Source of the DNA: CAVQOB01 sp963714325
GTDB taxonomy: Bacteria > Pseudomonadota > Alphaproteobacteria > Rhizobiales > Hyphomicrobiaceae
Reading direction: 5' to 3'
Assembly (NCBI GenBank): GCA_963714325.1
Contig: CAVQOB010000008.1
Span: 124,001-188,000 of the forward strand
Length of the DNA: 64,000 bases
Part shown: piece after piece, positions 36,491 through 44,480 of the stretch
How the letters are laid out: each line of letters begins with the position of its first letter
Numbering within the stretch: position 1 is the stretch's first letter
Program-made: the position numbers and the translations under genes
The notes under the pieces: generated by a model
The model's database searches: none
What the model saw: the letters and a program-made list of their open reading frames with translations, nothing else
Told to the model about the DNA's origin: nothing

Positions 36491-36952
36491 ATGTTCAGTA
36501 GCATTCTTCGCGTCATCATCGGCTTTGTCTTGGCCTGCCTGCTGGCGGCTTTGACCAAGGTCTTCTTTGCATTCTCACCGGCTGAACTGGCAAACCTCCC
36601 ACCGGATGTCGCCCAGAATCGGATCTCGCTTGCGCTTCCGATTGCAACCCACACGGCGATCTTTGCCGCTCCCTTTGCCCTACTCGCGGCATTGATCGGC
36701 GAATGGCGCGGTTGGCGCGATTGGACCTATTACACGTTGGCCGGGATCGCCATCGCACTCGTCGGCTTCTTCGCTCAATATACCAGCGAAACCGCGATCC
36801 AGGGTTGGTCCATCGCCAACAGCAACTACCCGCTCGTCACGTTCCTGACGACCGGCTTCATGGGTGGCCTGGCCTACTGGCTGTTTTCAGGCCGGTTCGC
36901 AGGTGGCAGCCCATCAAGCCGCGATGCATCAGGGCGGCCATCACAATCATGA
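36491..36952 (+). CDS. Four-helix membrane protein, unknown function (copy 2)
   Basis: A 153-residue protein with four predicted helices: SSILRVIIGFVLACLLAALT, AIFAAPFALLAALIGEW, WTYYTLAGIAIALVGFF and FLTTGFMGGLAYWLFSGRF. It shares the helix-2 Gly-Glu plus Arg cluster (GEWRGWR), the YYxLxG third helix and the final GxxGGxxYWLxxGR with the protein before it. A polar tail follows. GGGGA lies four bases before the ATG at 36491; a TTG six codons earlier was rejected. Confidence 0.75.
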   Translation: MFSSILRVIIGFVLACLLAALTKVFFAFSPAELANLPPDVAQNRISLALPIATHTAIFAAPFALLAALIGEWRGWRDWTYYTLAGIAIALVGFFAQYTSETAIQGWSIANSNYPLVTFLTTGFMGGLAYWLFSGRFAGGSPSSRDASGRPSQS

Positions 36953-37057
36953 TCACACGCATAAGCATGGCCCGGGCGCTCAGCCAAAAGCATCCAATCA
37001 CGACAAGGCCTGATACGACGTCGTCAGCACCCGCGCAGCGGGAGTTACCAGCGACAA

Positions 37058-37096
37058 TAAAAAAGAGCTGCAACGCATGGCGCTGCAGCTCTTTTT
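37058..37096. terminator. Bidirectional intrinsic terminator
   Basis: AGAGCTGCA (37064-37072) pairs with TGCAGCTCT (37084-37092). The stem extends by CGC/GCG over one mismatch to a three-base loop, with an A-run on the left and six T on the right. It separates the convergent membrane-protein gene and the Pro/Ala-rich gene. Confidence 0.88.
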
Positions 37097-37140
37097 TCGT
37101 CAAACCCAGCGGCGGCTCCGATCAGAGCGCGCCGACCAAG

Positions 37141-37644
37141 TTACTTCTTCACCGCCGGAGCAGCAGGTGCTGGTGGAGCCGCAGCCGCCGGAGCAACGGG
37201 CGCCTTCGGAGCGGCTGGCGTAGCTGCACCCTTCGGTGCCGCGGCAGCCTTCGCGTCAGCAGCCTTCTTGGCGACCCCTGCGACCTTACGGCAATACGGA
37301 TTGTCAGCCTTGCCGGTCTTGGCGTCGACCTTCTTCGGTACGATCCAAGCGCATTCTGCCGCTTTACCCGTGCATCCGGCCTGATCGAGACCTTTGCAAG
37401 CCGAAACGACGGCAGCAGGTTTGGCAGCTGTCGGTGCCACAGGCTTCGCAGCCACAGGCGCGGCAGGAGCCGGTGCAACAGCTTTCGGTGCAGCCGGAGC
37501 TGCCGGAGCCGGTGCAGCGGCCTTCGGAGCAGCCGGAGCTGCAGGCGGTGTCGGAGCGAGCTGCGCCGACGCTGTAACGCTGTACATGGCGAGAGCCACG
37601 GCGCTAGCCGCAACACTCATCCCCCAAGACATTTTCTTGTTCAC
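37141..37644 (-). CDS. Secreted Pro/Ala-rich protein with a four-cysteine motif
   Basis: About 167 residues. A signal peptide (MSWGMSVAASAVALAMYSVTASA) is followed by Pro-Ala repeats (APAAPAAPKAVAP). A compact four-Cys segment follows with spacing C-x5-C-x6-C-x18-C (ACKGLDQAGCTGKAAEC then PYC), and the protein ends in a second Pro/Ala/Lys-rich tail. A GTG at 37644 has GGAG nine bases upstream; an ATG at 37653 is too close to that site. The four Cys probably form two disulfides in the periplasm. Function unknown. Confidence 0.7.
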   Translation of the reverse strand: MNKKMSWGMSVAASAVALAMYSVTASAQLAPTPPAAPAAPKAAAPAPAAPAAPKAVAPAPAAPVAAKPVAPTAAKPAAVVSACKGLDQAGCTGKAAECAWIVPKKVDAKTGKADNPYCRKVAGVAKKAADAKAAAAPKGAATPAAPKAPVAPAAAAPPAPAAPAVKK

Positions 37645-37728
37645 GGCAGTCATCTCCAGTTGGTTGATGCCAAGGACCACTATAAGCCTGAATCCGCGAC
37701 AAAAACACGGCGTTGTGATGAATATTGT

Positions 37729-38345
37729 TCACAACCTGGACGCCCAGGCGACCGCTTGGTCGAGCCTGATCGTCACCCCAGAACAGCTCGCCGTCGGCCG
37801 TCCGAAACATCGGCGCACCGAACAGACCGACGCGCCTGCGCATCAGCAGATTGCTGCCTCAATCGCTGCTTGTTGGCGACATCTCCTGCTTGCGCAATTA
37901 ATCGGGCAGAATCAAGGCCTAACCCGTCCAGGATCTCGGCCAAAAAAGCGCCATCGGCGATCTGCCGGCCCCGCCCGAATTGGGCCACAAAAACCGCTCG
38001 CGAAAATGCCGCGATCCAACCCGCCTCCACACCGAGAATAGCGATTCGCGCAGCCGTCAATCCGTTCTGCGGAAAAGGTGTTGGACTGTGGAAAATAAGC
38101 CCTCGCTCGGCCGAAAGCCTTTCCATGTCGCGAATCATATAGCGGCCTTTAGCCGGGTACAGATTAAACGGCGACGTGTTCCATCCCTGCGCTTGGAAAA
38201 TGGGTCCGAGAAGGAATGGCTTCCAAACAATGCCGAAGCCGGCCACGCCTGCCACCGCCTCGATCCGCATCGCCGAGAGATACGAATAGGTCGACGCGAA
38301 GTCGTACCAGAATTCGATCTGCCGGCGGGTCTGCGCTGGCGCCAT
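37729..38345 (-). pseudogene. 2-hydroxychromene-2-carboxylate isomerase-like (DsbA fold), two frameshifts
   Basis: The first segment from ATG 38345 is a clear kappa-class/HCCA isomerase start: RQIEFWYDFASTYSYLSAMRIE, WKPFLLGPIF, AKGRYMIRDMERLS, and FPQNGLTAARIAI. One extra base near 37829 breaks the frame before GLFGAPMFRTADGELFWGDDQ. A second extra base near 37765 breaks it again before LDQAVAWASRL and the stop at 37729. Removing two bases restores a normal protein of about 204 residues. The substrate is unknown; relatives act in naphthalene breakdown or glutathione-linked isomerisation. Confidence 0.82.
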
Positions 38346-38368
38346 CTCACAGAGTCTCCGATCCCAGG

Positions 38369-38867
38369 TCAGGACTTCGGACGTTCAAGGTCGGTGGCGA
38401 ACGACGCCTCGCGTAGCGGCCCCGCCGGATAGTGATACGAGGCAAAGCGGATCGCCAGCAGCGCAATTGCCAACAATAGAATGGTCCCGGCAACGATCAG
38501 AAGTTCGAACCCGGTCGTCGGGTGGTTCACGAAATCCGATCAGATGTCGCGTCACCGCTGTGATCGCGACATACAGCAGGAAGCGAACCGGCATGTGATT
38601 GGTCTTGAAGTAGACCCCGACCATCGCACCGATCTCTAGAAAAATGAACAACAGCAGCAGGTCTTCAACCGTCGCATGCGACTTCTTCTGGAGCATCTCG
38701 ACAAACGCCCACCCGGCCGCCCAGACGGTCGCGGCACCGATCACAAACAGCCCCACATAATGAAACACGTCAACCAGCAGCGTACCGATCGGCCGCAGCA
38801 TTCGATGCCAGCGCTCGTTGATGGTGCCGATGGACCACGCTTCAGTCGGCTTCTCGTCGGGGGGCAT
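38369..38867 (-). pseudogene. Phosphate-starvation-inducible PsiE family membrane protein, frameshifted
   Basis: The N-terminal segment has the PsiE-like helices LVDVFHYVGLFVIGAATVWAAGW and LLLLFIFLEIGAMVGVYFK, then MPVRFLLYVAITAVTRHLIGF. One extra base near 38531 shifts the frame. The other frame supplies the expected end VNHPTTGFELLIVAGTIL, a further helix and the stop at 38369. With one base removed it is about 165 residues and complete. AGGGA precedes the ATG. The isomerase-like gene follows after 23 bases. The biochemical role of PsiE is not known. Confidence 0.82.
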
Positions 38868-38927
38868 GATGGTTCCCTGTTCGAACGTGCCACATGGCTG
38901 TCACACTTCAGATACTACGCTGGCCGC

Positions 38928-39755
38928 ATGGCGTGGAACAGCCGGGGTGGCTTCGTGGGAATTTCGATCGAGCAACTCCGAGCAGCCATTTTTTCGGCCC
39001 GTCGGCGCTGGTTCAAGCGGCCAACCGCTACAATGTCAGACAATTCTACGCCTTTGCCGCTGCTGATGGCGATCATCATAACCGCAGCCCTATCACTCAT
39101 CTTCGCAGCATGGCCACGGATTGACCTACAAGCTGCAGCGCTGTTCTACGACAGCGAGGAAGGCTTCACAGCCAGGAACGACGTTGTCTTGCAGGGCATC
39201 CGCCAGCTTGGGTTGTGGGTGACCGTCACCACTGTTGCGGGCTTGGCTCTGATCCCGATGATCAAATGGCTGCGACCCCAGTCGCTGTCGTGGTTCCATT
39301 GGCGGCCTTGGCTGTTCGTGTCATCGGCATTTGCAATCGGGCCGTGGCTGGTGACGGATCGGATTCTGAAATCATATTGGGGTCGTGCCCGACCCATCCA
39401 GACAATGGAGTTCGGTGGCGACTATGAGTTCTCCCGAGCCTGGGACATAGCCGATCAATGTCAGAGGAATTGCTCATTCGTCTCTGGCGAAGCCGCCGCA
39501 TCGTTCATGATGTTGGCGTTTGCCTTTGTGGTGCCACCCCAATGGCGACGCCAGGTGATCTTGGCGGCACTGACGTGGACTGTCCTGATCAGTGTCATTC
39601 GTATGGCGTTCGGTGGCCACTACCTGTCGGACATTGTCGTTGCCTGGGGACTGATGCTGATCCTCATGTTTCTGTTGCAACGCCTACTCCTGTTGTCCGG
39701 TGCAACGGTGCAACCGCGACCCACCGCTATGCCTGTGCCTCAACCCGGGTCTTGA
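38928..39755 (+). CDS. PAP2-family membrane phosphatase
   Basis: A 275-residue integral membrane phosphatase with about six helices. The three PAP2 motifs are visible: KSYWGRARP, then SFVSGEAAAS, then SVIRMAFGGHYLSD. The second has SGE where the canonical motif is SGH. Such enzymes dephosphorylate lipid A, undecaprenyl pyrophosphate or phosphatidylglycerol phosphate. An ATG at 39033 is an alternative start; the open frame further upstream overlaps psiE and was rejected. Confidence 0.82.
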   Translation: MAWNSRGGFVGISIEQLRAAIFSARRRWFKRPTATMSDNSTPLPLLMAIIITAALSLIFAAWPRIDLQAAALFYDSEEGFTARNDVVLQGIRQLGLWVTVTTVAGLALIPMIKWLRPQSLSWFHWRPWLFVSSAFAIGPWLVTDRILKSYWGRARPIQTMEFGGDYEFSRAWDIADQCQRNCSFVSGEAAASFMMLAFAFVVPPQWRRQVILAALTWTVLISVIRMAFGGHYLSDIVVAWGLMLILMFLLQRLLLLSGATVQPRPTAMPVPQPGS

Positions 39756-39815
39756 AAACTGAGCGGTTCCGCTTAAAAGTGCGGCGAAATTTCACCCACT
39801 CCATGGACCGTGCCA

Positions 39816-41050
39816 ATGGCCGCCAAAGGCAAAATCAAAAAAGTCGTCCTCGCCTATTCCGGCGGCCTCGATACCTCCATCATTCTGAAGTGGCTGCAGG
39901 AAACCTACGGCTGCGAAGTCGTCACCTTCACCGCCGATCTCGGCCAAGGCGAGGAGTTGGGCCCCGCCCGCAAGAAGGCCGAGATGCTCGGCATCAAGAA
40001 AGACAACATCTACATCGAAGACCTGCGCGAGGAATTCGTCCGCGACTTCGTCTTCCCGATGTTCCGCGCCAACGCCGTCTATGAAGGCGTTTATCTCCTC
40101 GGCACCTCCATCGCCCGCCCGCTCATCGCCCAAAAGCAGATCGAAATCGCCCGCAAAACCGGCGCCGATGCCGTCTGTCATGGCGCCACCGGCAAAGGCA
40201 ACGATCAGGTCCGCTTTGAACTCAGCTACTACGCACTCGAACCCTCGATCAAGATCATCGCACCTTGGCGCGAATGGGCCTTCAAGAGCCGCACCGATTT
40301 GCTCGACTTCGCCCGCACGCATCAGATCCCCATCGCCAAGGACAAGGAGGGCGAAGCCCCGTTCTCCGTCGACGCCAACCTGCTGCACTCCTCATCCGAA
40401 GGCAAAGTGCTCGAAGACCCAGCCGTCGAAGCGCCGCAAGAGTGTCTACCAGCGCACCATCTCGCCGATGGAAGCGCCCGACAAACCGACCGAAATCACC
40501 ATCGGCTTCCACAAAGGCGACGCCGTCTCCTTCAACGGTAAGAAAATGTCGCCGGCGACGTTGCTCGCCAAACTCAATGAGGTCGGCCGCGACAACGGCA
40601 TCGGCCGCCTCGATCTGGTCGAGAACCGCTTCGTCGGTATGAAGTCGCGTGGCATCTATGAAACGCCCGGCGGCACCATCCTGCTGACCGCCCACCGTGC
40701 CATCGAAAGCATCACGCTGGATCGCGGCGCCGCCCACCTCAAAGACGAGTTCATGCCGCAAGTACGCCGAGTTGATCTACTACGGCTTCTGGTTCGCGCC
40801 CGAGCGCGAGATGCTGCAAGCCATGATCGACAAGAGCCAGGAGCACGTCGAAGGCGAAGTCCGCCTGAAACTCTACAAGGGCAACGTCATCGTCACCGGC
40901 CGCGACAGCCCGAAGTCGCTCTACTCGTCGACGCTCGTCACCTTCGAGGATGATAAAGGCGCCTACGACCAGAAAGACGCCGAAGGCTTCATCCGCCTCA
41001 ACGCCCTTCGGCTGCGCACACTGGCGATGCGGAATAAGAAGGGGAAGTAA
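39816..41050 (+). pseudogene. argG: Argininosuccinate synthase, two frameshifts
   Basis: Joins citrulline and aspartate in arginine synthesis. Segment one (39816 to about 40440) has the P-loop YSGGLDTS, ADLGQGEE and CHGATGKGNDQVRFE and runs to VLEDPAVEAP. Segment two, in the next frame, has VYQRTISPMEAPDKP, LDLVENRFVGMKSRGIYETPGGTIL and AAHLKDEFMP. A second shift near 40759 leads into KYAELIYYGFWFAPEREMLQA and the end at 41050. Both shifts behave as +1 insertions; all segments are strongly conserved. As given, no intact protein can be made. Confidence 0.92.
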
Positions 41051-41158
41051 TACAGGTGTCGTGCAGTCTGCGGGAAGAGTGTTGCCGAGGCAGCATGACC
41101 ATGCTGTCAGATATTGGCAGCACTATGTGATACGGTGCGGCCAAACCCATGAGGCCGC

Positions 41159-41848
41159 ATGTCCCGCGCGCAACGTTTGCTCGATCTGATCCAGGTGCTT
41201 CGCCGCCATCGCCAGCCCGTCAGCGGCGCGGCGCTGGCCGAGCAAACGAACGTCTCGCTGCGTACACTGTATCGCGACATCGAGACCTTGAAAGCACAAG
41301 GCGCACACCTTGATGGTGAAGCGGGTGTCGGCTATGTCCTCAAGCCCGGATTCATGCTGCCGCCAATGATGTTTTCGGAGGACGAGATTGAGGCGCTGGT
41401 GCTCGGCTCGCGATGGGTGGCGGAGCGTGCCGATGCGCCGCTTGGGAAAGCCGCTCGCAATGCGCTTGCAAAGATCGGAGCCGTTCTGCCGAGCGACCTC
41501 AAACAGAATCTGGACGAAGCGAATCTACTGATAGGGCCGGGCGAGCCGATCGCAGCCGGTGATGCAGAACTGCCGGCGATCCGCACCGCCATACGAACAG
41601 AACGCAAGTTGCGCATCGCCTATGCAGATGGCAGCGGCACGGCGACCAAGCGTGTCATCTGGCCGTTCGCCCTGGCGTTCTTCGACCGCGTGCGCGTCGT
41701 GGTCGCGTGGTGCGAATTGCGACAGGACTACCGCCACTTCCGCACTGATCGCATTGGCGCACTCAAACTGTCCGATACGCGCTATCCGCGCCGTCGTCAG
41801 GCGATGCTCAAAGAGTGGCGCGCCAAAGAGGGAATCTCGGAACAATGA
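41159..41848 (+). CDS. YafY-type WYL-domain transcriptional regulator
   Basis: A 229-residue regulator. An N-terminal winged helix (residues 1-60, QRLLDLIQVLRRHRQPVSGAALAEQTNVSLRTLYRDIETLKAQGA) is followed by a linker and a WYL-type ligand-sensing domain (about residues 135-200). It lies 105 bases before a VOC-family gene, a pairing common for this group. It therefore probably regulates the VOC-EVE genes. Confidence 0.88.
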   Translation: MSRAQRLLDLIQVLRRHRQPVSGAALAEQTNVSLRTLYRDIETLKAQGAHLDGEAGVGYVLKPGFMLPPMMFSEDEIEALVLGSRWVAERADAPLGKAARNALAKIGAVLPSDLKQNLDEANLLIGPGEPIAAGDAELPAIRTAIRTERKLRIAYADGSGTATKRVIWPFALAFFDRVRVVVAWCELRQDYRHFRTDRIGALKLSDTRYPRRRQAMLKEWRAKEGISEQ

Positions 41849-41953
41849 TGCTGATTTCACTGCTGACAAAATCTGACAGTAGCGTCGCCTAGTGTTGGTC
41901 ATCGCCGCGCTGAACCGATCATCGCGGCAGACGCAAACCAACAGGAGCCTACC

Positions 41954-42325
41954 ATGCCCGAGTTCAGCTTCGTTCTGCTCTATGTCGAAAACCCGCCAAC
42001 CAGTGCTAAATTCTACGCTGATTTGCTCGGCCGCCCCATCGTCGAGCAGTCGCCGACCTTCGCCATGCTCCCGCTCCGCGACGGTGTGATGCTGGGCCTT
42101 TGGTCGCGCAAGACGGTCGAGCCGCGGGCCGCCGCAACGCCCGGTGCCAGCGAGATCGCGCTCACGGTCGCGGATGGCGATGCCGTTCGATCGATATATG
42201 CCGATTGGAACAAGCGCGGCTTGACGATCGATCAACCGCCGACGACGTTGGATTTCGGCGTGACGTTCGTGGCGCTCGACCCCGATGGCCATCGTATCCG
42301 CGTCTTCGCGCCGGGGGCAGCATGA
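41954..42325 (+). CDS. VOC-family (glyoxalase/bleomycin-resistance fold) protein
   Basis: A 123-residue protein with two beta-alpha-beta-beta-beta modules: FSFVLLYVENPPTSAKFYADLLGRPIVEQSP in the first half and LTIDQPPTTLDFGVTFVALDPDGHRIRVF in the second. This is the usual vicinal-oxygen-chelate layout. Enzymatic or binding function cannot be told. CAGGAG precedes the ATG. The last four bases overlap the EVE-domain gene. Confidence 0.85.
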   Translation: MPEFSFVLLYVENPPTSAKFYADLLGRPIVEQSPTFAMLPLRDGVMLGLWSRKTVEPRAAATPGASEIALTVADGDAVRSIYADWNKRGLTIDQPPTTLDFGVTFVALDPDGHRIRVFAPGAA

Positions 42326-42774
42326 GCAAGAGTGCGGAGCGCCCAAGCAATTGGGTCGCCGTAGCGTCGGCCGAGCACGTCCGCCTCGGCCGGCGGGAGG
42401 GTTTCATGCAGGTCTGTCACGGCAAGGCGGGGCCCCTCCGGCGCATCGTGGCGGGTGATCGTGTCGTGTACTACTCACCGACCGTTACGTTCGGCGGCAA
42501 GGACAAGCTCCAGGCCTTCACGGCGATTGGTATCGTCGAAGATCGCGCGCCGTATCAGGCAGATATGGGGAACGGATTTTGTCCCTTCCGCCGAGACGTC
42601 GGCTGGATGGCCAGCAAGGAGGTGCCGATCAAAACATTATTGGACACCCTCGAATTCACCGCCGGCAAGAGCAACTGGGGCTATCAACTTCGGTTCGGCC
42701 TGTTCCCGATTGGCACTACCGACATGGATCGAATCGCCGCCACGATGCGGACGTCGAACCACACCGAGTGCTAA
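42322..42774 (+). CDS. EVE-domain protein
   Basis: A 150-residue protein that is one EVE domain, a PUA-like fold expected to bind modified nucleic acid bases. It shows NWVAVASAEHVRLGRREGFMQVCHGKAGPLRRIVAGDRVVYYSPT and a C-terminal WGYQLRFGLFPIGTTDMDRIA. Its ATG overlaps the VOC stop (ATGA). EVE proteins are frequent in defence and stress contexts; here it is part of a small YafY-VOC-EVE unit. Confidence 0.85.
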   Translation: MSKSAERPSNWVAVASAEHVRLGRREGFMQVCHGKAGPLRRIVAGDRVVYYSPTVTFGGKDKLQAFTAIGIVEDRAPYQADMGNGFCPFRRDVGWMASKEVPIKTLLDTLEFTAGKSNWGYQLRFGLFPIGTTDMDRIAATMRTSNHTEC

Positions 42775-42787
42775 AGAATTCGTCGCC

Positions 42788-43126
42788 CTACCCCTCGACG
42801 CTCATCGCCTCCCGCAACTGGAAGGCGATCTCTGTCCCTGTCGGGCCTCGGTCGACCTCAGTAATCACCGGGGCCCGGGTAAAGAACACGCCGACGAATC
42901 GGCCACGCTTGTGTCGCACATCGCAAATGGCTTCGAAGTCAGCCTCATCGACCATCAGCCGGAAGTTCAACGCCTCAGGCACAAGGTCGGGAAATTCGAG
43001 TAACGCCCCGGCTTCTGAAATGTTGCGGATAATGCAGGCCTCGCGCGCCCGCCCATTCACCGCAACCCAAGCGTGCCATAGCGCACTACGCCGCCCGAAT
43101 TTCCGCTTTTCCACATACGCGACCAT
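42788..43126 (-). CDS. PilZ-domain protein
   Basis: A 112-residue single-domain protein. PilZ domains bind cyclic di-GMP through an N-terminal RxxxR and a (D/N)xSxxG. Here the pair reads KRKFGRRSALWHAW with an NISEAGALLEF motif. The ATG at 43126 gives the compact domain. The open frame upstream runs through a repeat-rich region and is not used. It is convergent with the EVE gene. Confidence 0.75.
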   Translation of the reverse strand: MVAYVEKRKFGRRSALWHAWVAVNGRAREACIIRNISEAGALLEFPDLVPEALNFRLMVDEADFEAICDVRHKRGRFVGVFFTRAPVITEVDRGPTGTEIAFQLREAMSVEG

Positions 43127-43268
43127 GTTGAACCCACCGATATCAACAAAACGGATCAGTCCAAGTGTCGCAGCGGAATGTGAACGAATCACTAAAGGTA
43201 AAATAAGCGTTGCATTCGACGCATCGCGCCTGTTGGCACTAATTGTTCTGCGTCCATTGCTTGGTACT

Positions 43269-43399
43269 CTTGTCATCCCGCGCGCATCCGCAGCACGGCA
43301 GTGGTGCGGTGCAGACGCGGGACCTTGCCAGACGCCCATGTTTAAAGTCCCGCGTCTGCGGCGCAGCGATATGCGCTGCACCGCCTTCGGGATGACAAG
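43269..43399. repeat. 131-base nested inverted repeat
   Basis: CTTGTCATCCC (43269-43279) is matched by GGGATGACAAG (43389-43399). GCGGTGCAG (43306-43314) is matched by CTGCACCGC (43376-43384). GCAGACGCGGGAC (43311-43323) is matched by GTCCCGCGTCTGC (43347-43359). Together they could form one long hairpin. It lies in the 500-base gap between the PilZ gene and the M50 protease gene. A half-copy of the GAA-bulge repeat (43430-43443) follows. Confidence 0.8.
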
Positions 43400-43553
43400 G
43401 GGAACTATTTGCCAGGTGCAGAACGTTAGGCAACCGAAGGCGCAACAAAAAAACTCCGGCATCGACGCCCGGCCCCTGCCTCCTGTACAAGGATTCGGGA
43501 TCCGCGCCGTCCGGCCTCCCGGCCAAGCGGAGCGCGAGCCGGGATCTCCGCCA

Positions 43554-43582
43554 GCGCCGATGCGCGTGGGCATAGCAAGCGC
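43554..43582 (+). repeat. GAA-bulge hairpin repeat, degenerate copy
   Basis: Outer arm GCGC (43554-43557), inner arm GATGC, loop GCGTGG and partner GCAT are followed by GCAA in place of the usual GAA, then GCGC (43579-43582). It lies 45 bases before the M50 protease start. Confidence 0.55.
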
Positions 43583-43626
43583 AAGCAACGAGCGTCGCAA
43601 GGCGCAACAAAAAATGGAGCAGCGCC

Positions 43627-44310
43627 ATGGGCGGAAAATTTGAGCTGTGTCGCATTGCGGGCTTGCCCGTTTTGATCGACGCGTCGTTCATTCTGCTGGT
43701 CGTCCTCTGGGGGCAGCATTATTTTACCTCCGGCAACGCCCAGGTGATGTCCGCTGGCGTCGTCGTTGTCATCGGTATCGCGCTATCGATCCTCATCCAC
43801 GAACTCGCTCACGCGATCGTCGGCCATTCCTTCGGCGTCGAGCCGAGCCATCTCGAGTTGAATGGCATGGGTGGACTTTGCTACTGGGCCACTCCCATGC
43901 GCCGCGAAGCGTGGCCCCGCATCGCCATTTCCATCGCCGGCCCACTATCCAATCTGGCGCTCTTCTACCTGTTCAAGGAACTGGCAGCGCTCGACGCCCT
44001 CGCCGGCAATCGCATGCTGCGCGGCGTATTGGCGACGCTGTCTGCCACCAATTTCCTCCTGTTCATCTTCAACATGTTGCCCGCCTACCCCCTCGACGGC
44101 GGCAAGGCATTGGAAGCACTCATCGGCCCCGTGGTCGGCGAATACAATGCCATCCGCGTCATTGCCGTGATCGGTCTGGCCGTCACCGCGTGGCTGGTGC
44201 TGCGCGCGATGCAGGGCCCCGACATGTTCCTCCTGCTGATTGCGGCCTTGCTCGCCATCACCAACTGGCAGGCCCTGCAAGCCACCGGCGGACCTCCGTT
44301 CAAGCGTTGA
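43627..44310 (+). CDS. Site-2 protease (M50) family membrane metalloprotease
   Basis: A 227-residue intramembrane zinc protease. The metal motif HELAH is at residues 58-62, and the third ligand is Asp157 in NMLPAYPLDGG. About six membrane helices are present. It is the short form without PDZ or CBS domains. No sigma/anti-sigma pair lies nearby to suggest a substrate. It is flanked by copies of the GAA-bulge repeat on both sides. Confidence 0.9.
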   Translation: MGGKFELCRIAGLPVLIDASFILLVVLWGQHYFTSGNAQVMSAGVVVVIGIALSILIHELAHAIVGHSFGVEPSHLELNGMGGLCYWATPMRREAWPRIAISIAGPLSNLALFYLFKELAALDALAGNRMLRGVLATLSATNFLLFIFNMLPAYPLDGGKALEALIGPVVGEYNAIRVIAVIGLAVTAWLVLRAMQGPDMFLLLIAALLAITNWQALQATGGPPFKR

Positions 44311-44331
44311 CATAGGACCGCTTCTGGAAAA

Positions 44332-44360
44332 GCGCGGATGCTTGTGGGCATCCGAAGCGC
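44332..44360 (+). repeat. GAA-bulge hairpin repeat, copy A1
   Basis: Outer arm GCGC, inner arm GGATGC, loop TTGTGG, inner partner GCATCC (perfect), bulge GAA, outer arm GCGC. It begins 22 bases after the M50 protease stop. Confidence 0.8.
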
Positions 44361-44367
44361 CACCAAC

Positions 44368-44396
44368 GCGCGGATGCTGGTGGGCATCTGAAGCGC
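44368..44396 (+). repeat. GAA-bulge hairpin repeat, copy A2
   Basis: Same plan as the preceding copy: inner arm GGATGC, loop TGGTGG, partner GCATCT with one G-T pair, bulge GAA, outer arms GCGC. Confidence 0.8.
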
Positions 44397-44422
44397 CACA
44401 AGAGTGGCTAGCGGTTTTCCGC

Positions 44423-44453
44423 GCGCCGGGTGCGTGTCGGCACCCGAAGGCGC
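44423..44453 (+). repeat. GAA-bulge hairpin repeat, copy A3
   Basis: Outer arms GCGCC and GGCGC (five pairs), inner arms GGGTGC and GCACCC (perfect), loop GTGTCG, bulge GAA. The changed third base of the inner stem is compensated on the other arm. A segment before it (GGCTAGCGGTTTTCC) recurs in altered form near 46629 and 60594. Confidence 0.8.
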
Positions 44454-44480
44454 AAGAAGCAAGAAGCGCGACCAACGAAT

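Noticed and set aside
36703..38142. 479-codon plus-strand open frame
   Set aside because: It lies antisense to the Pro/Ala-rich gene and the isomerase gene, runs through a terminator, and its protein is Arg/Ser/Cys-rich without family signatures. It is a product of GC-rich codon bias.
31414..41050. Programmed ribosomal frameshifting as an explanation for the broken genes
   Set aside because: None of the six sites has a slippery heptamer or a clear downstream structure, and four unrelated genes are affected.
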